A stretch of 64,000 nucleotides of DNA. Source: JAEUIX01 sp046156035 (lineage in GTDB: Bacteria; Planctomycetota; Phycisphaerae; Phycisphaerales; UBA1924). Shown piece after piece: positions 61,895-64,000 of this stretch. A program made the translations under genes and the position numbers. Every line of letters starts with the position of its first letter. The stretch's first letter is position 1. Location of the stretch: assembly GCA_046156035.1 (NCBI GenBank), contig JBJXEW010000016.1:1-64000 (forward strand), given 5' to 3'. The notes under the pieces were generated by a model. The model was not told where the DNA came from. It was given only the letters and a program-made list of their open reading frames with translations, and searched no databases.

Positions 61895-63328
61895 GTGCGG
61901 ACCATTGCCATCATCAATCAGAAGGGCGGCTGCGGCAAGACCACCACGGCCATCAACCTCGCGGGCGTCTTCAGCCGCTCAGGTCTGCGCACGCTGCTGG
62001 TAGACCTTGACCCGCAAAGCCACTGCGCCGCGGGCCTGGCCATCCCCGAGCAGCGCATCGACGTCCACATCGGCGACGCGATGCTCACCAAGGATGAAGA
62101 CTCCATCGACTGGATGCGCCTCCTGTGGCGCATCAGCCGCAACCTCGACCTCGCACCCAGCACCGTCCGCCTGGCGGGCCTCGAATCCGCCCGCGGCGGG
62201 CTGGCCGCCCTCGACCGCAGCCACCAGCGCCTCACCAGCGTCGTCTCCCGTCTCGCCGACCAGTACGACATTTGCCTCATCGACTGCCCCCCCGCCATCG
62301 GGCTGCTCACCTACAACGCCCTCGTGGCCGCAAGCGAGGTGCTCGTGCCGGTCGAGACTGCCTTCTTCGCTCTTCAAGGGGCTGGCAAGCAGATCAGCAC
62401 GATCAAGGCGCTCGCCAAACGCTTGGGCGTCGCGGCCCCACACCGCCTGCTCGCCACCATGCACCACGAGGCCAACCCCCTCGCGTGCGACCTGCTCGGC
62501 GAGTTGAACCGCCGCTTCGAGGGGCATGTGTCGCCGGTGGTCATCCGCTACGACACCCACCTGCGCGAGGCCGTGAGTTTCGGCCAGCCAGTCGTTGAAT
62601 ACGCGCCGCATTCGGCCGGCGCGCAAGACTACACGGCCCTGGGCCGCTGGCTCATCGAGAACCCCGTCGGTCGCACCACCATTCCCGAGGGTGCCCCCAT
62701 TTCCGAGAGCGCCCCGGCCGACCCCTCACCGGTGGTCGTGTTGCAGCGTGTACCCGCACCAGCCCCCCACGGCCCAACCCCCGCTCTGGAGCCCGCGCCG
62801 GTGATCCCGCCTCTGGCCGCCACCTCCTTGCTCACGTCGGCAGAGGAGCCCGTCCTCAGCCGCGCCGCCGACCTTGCCGCGCGGGCTCAGCGACTGCTCG
62901 CTCGCACGAGCGTGCTGCAGGAGCCGTCGCCGCGGGCGATGTCGCTCAACGAGTTTTCAAAGCAGCGCGCCACCGCCCGCGCCGGTCGCGAAACCGGTCA
63001 ATCGCTCATGGGGGTTCGGCACACCTCGCAGGGCGTGCTCTTCGTGCAGCCACTCTCGGCCGGCAAGGTGCTGGCTATCGCCGGAGACTTCAACCGCTGG
63101 TCGCCCGAGGCCACGCCCATGCGTCTGAACCCGGCGCTGGGCGTGTACGAGGCTGTTGTGCCACTTCCGCCGGGCCGCTTCCAATACCGCATCGTGGCCG
63201 ACGGCCTCTGGATCACCGACGTCTACAACCCCGACCTCGAGCCCAACCCCTTCGGCGAAGCCAACAGCGTGATCGACGTCACCAGCGAGCACGCGGCCAC
63301 CCAAACACCCGCCACGTCCGCGGCCTGA
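61895..63328 (+). CDS. ParA-type ATPase fused to a C-terminal CBM48/AMPK-type glycogen-binding domain
   Basis: 477 residues. The first about 250 are a complete ParA/Soj ATPase: deviant Walker A QKGGCGKTTTAINLAG, VDLDPQSHCAAGLA, and LIDCPPAIGLLTYNAL. A Pro/Ala-rich linker (about 265-375) follows, then a beta domain from about 380: VLAIAGDFNRWSPEATPM (GDF at 397), LPPGRFQYRIVADGLW and GEANSVIDV, matching the glycogen-recognition domain of AMPK beta and isoamylase-type CBM48. GTG at 61895 is the start. ParA alone would place cargo or chromosomes; the added domain suggests a glucan or other surface as partner. No parB follows. Confidence 0.88.
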   Translation: MRTIAIINQKGGCGKTTTAINLAGVFSRSGLRTLLVDLDPQSHCAAGLAIPEQRIDVHIGDAMLTKDEDSIDWMRLLWRISRNLDLAPSTVRLAGLESARGGLAALDRSHQRLTSVVSRLADQYDICLIDCPPAIGLLTYNALVAASEVLVPVETAFFALQGAGKQISTIKALAKRLGVAAPHRLLATMHHEANPLACDLLGELNRRFEGHVSPVVIRYDTHLREAVSFGQPVVEYAPHSAGAQDYTALGRWLIENPVGRTTIPEGAPISESAPADPSPVVVLQRVPAPAPHGPTPALEPAPVIPPLAATSLLTSAEEPVLSRAADLAARAQRLLARTSVLQEPSPRAMSLNEFSKQRATARAGRETGQSLMGVRHTSQGVLFVQPLSAGKVLAIAGDFNRWSPEATPMRLNPALGVYEAVVPLPPGRFQYRIVADGLWITDVYNPDLEPNPFGEANSVIDVTSEHAATQTPATSAA

Positions 63329-63366
63329 ATGGTCCCCAGTTCACGCAGGAAGAGGAGCGTTGGCCG

Positions 63367-64000
63367 ATGATCGCCGATCCGGGCCACATCCGATCTCAGC
63401 ACGAAGCCGCGTACGAGGCGCTGGCCGATTTGTTCCTGGGCGAACTCTCGCAGGTCGCCGCCCACGACGCCGCGCTGGGTGTGAAACCATCGCACGAGCG
63501 CCGCACACACGCCGCGGTCGGCACGCACCCCCACCTGCACCTGGTGACCGCCGAGCCGGCCGACCGACCCGAGGCGTTCGATGCGCCCACCGGTCCCGGT
63601 TCATCGCTCGCGCCCATGCAGATCGAGGCCCTTGTGCTCGGCCACCTGCCGGTCATCGCGGGGGCATGGGCCGGGCAGTACGTGCGGCACGTGGCCCAGC
63701 GCTCCACCCGCCCCGTGGCCCTGGTTCGCCTGTGCGGAGCGAGCATCCGCATCGAGTTGCATGACGCGGGCGCCCCCACCGACTCCAGGCCGCAGACCTT
63801 TGTTGCTGCGGGAAGCCTGACGGATGCGGTTGCTGTGCTGTGCCGGCAGCGCACCCACGTGGTCCTGCACGTCGACCCGCACGAGGAAGCCCCCCTGGCC
63901 GCCGCATGCGCGGCCGCCTCCACGCACGGCATGGGCATCGTCACCATGCTCACCAGCGCCGACGATGCGGGCATCGTGGGTGCCTATCAGACCATCACCC
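63367..64000 (+). CDS. Hypothetical protein downstream of parA-like gene, 3' partial
   Basis: The frame is open from ATG 63367 to the window end (211 codons) without a stop, so the gene is cut. A GAGGAG site lies 10 bases upstream. It begins MIADPGHIRSQHEAAYEALA and later reads VLGHLPVIAGAWAGQYVRHV and RPVALVRLCGASIRIEL, alternating strand and helix, with a late VTMLTSADDAGIVGAYQ that resembles an alpha/beta core of ParA-like or regulatory proteins. I do not recognise a family. It follows the ParA-CBM48 gene by 38 bases and is probably co-transcribed. Confidence 0.7.
   Translation, partial: MIADPGHIRSQHEAAYEALADLFLGELSQVAAHDAALGVKPSHERRTHAAVGTHPHLHLVTAEPADRPEAFDAPTGPGSSLAPMQIEALVLGHLPVIAGAWAGQYVRHVAQRSTRPVALVRLCGASIRIELHDAGAPTDSRPQTFVAAGSLTDAVAVLCRQRTHVVLHVDPHEEAPLAAACAAASTHGMGIVTMLTSADDAGIVGAYQTIT

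Overview
The window is GC-rich, densely coding, Gram-negative-type bacterial DNA that best fits a planctomycete, probably class Phycisphaerae. Pointers to this are: a secreted protein ending in a PTPGAAAL-type PEP-CTERM tail with terminal arginines (36.6-37.3 kb); a secreted M1 peptidase with two C-terminal 'NPDDLGDFITDYY'-like units; small membrane proteins with CRxCGY zinc ribbons; a divergent membrane pyrophosphatase; and a large LptD-like outer-membrane protein together with a lone fliM. The assignment is inferred from gene content, because no rRNA gene is present.

Layout. 1-2.1 kb: 3' part of hppA and its terminator. 2.2-6.5 kb: a glycan or small-molecule modification patch with two fucosyltransferase-like paralogs flanking three methyltransferases. 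6.5-7.1 kb: non-coding; a compact minus-strand unit with promoter, a Shine-Dalgarno exactly complementary to the 16S tail, a 12-codon ORF and a terminator. 7.1-10.2 kb: znuACB-type zinc/manganese ABC operon with a palindromic operator candidate. 10.3-13.2 kb: tRNA-Ala(CGC), rplU, an aldo/keto reductase and two zinc-ribbon membrane proteins. 13.2-17.1 kb: mutS and an unknown gene. 17.2-24.3 kb: type IV pilus/pseudopilus operon (pilT, pilC, pilV-, pilX- and pilW-like). 24.3-32.8 kb: nnrD, a Tat-exported epimerase-like protein, a membrane-anchored solute-binding protein, an SDR, PhzF, an HhH protein and a nucleotidyltransferase pair. 33.1-42.1 kb: aspS, DinB-like, VOC-like, the PEP-CTERM protein, the M1 peptidase and sppA. 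42.2-49.1 kb: the translation operon nusA-infB-ylxP-rbfA-(EndoIII-like)-yebC. 49.6-57.9 kb: STAS protein, fliM, dsbD, tRNA-Gly(GCC), lptD-like and argJ. 58.0-61.0 kb: HMG-CoA lyase and two enoyl-CoA hydratases (leucine or acyl-CoA breakdown). 61.0-64.0 kb: a methyltransferase, a ParA ATPase fused to a glycogen-binding-type domain, and a partial unknown gene.

The most striking feature is at 58.2-58.8 kb. A complete DUF559 (Vsr-like endonuclease-fold) domain lies in frame inside the HMG-CoA lyase gene. It is bracketed by inverted copies of a repeat containing an identical 21-bp palindrome, and a solo copy of the repeat lies downstream of an unrelated gene at 16.3 kb. All recognisable catalytic residues of the lyase survive on either side. 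This looks like a protein-coding selfish element that inserted in frame. The window also holds at least three other dispersed palindromic repeat families, one of which supplies the leader peptide of a prepilin. I saw no transposase, prophage or CRISPR array.
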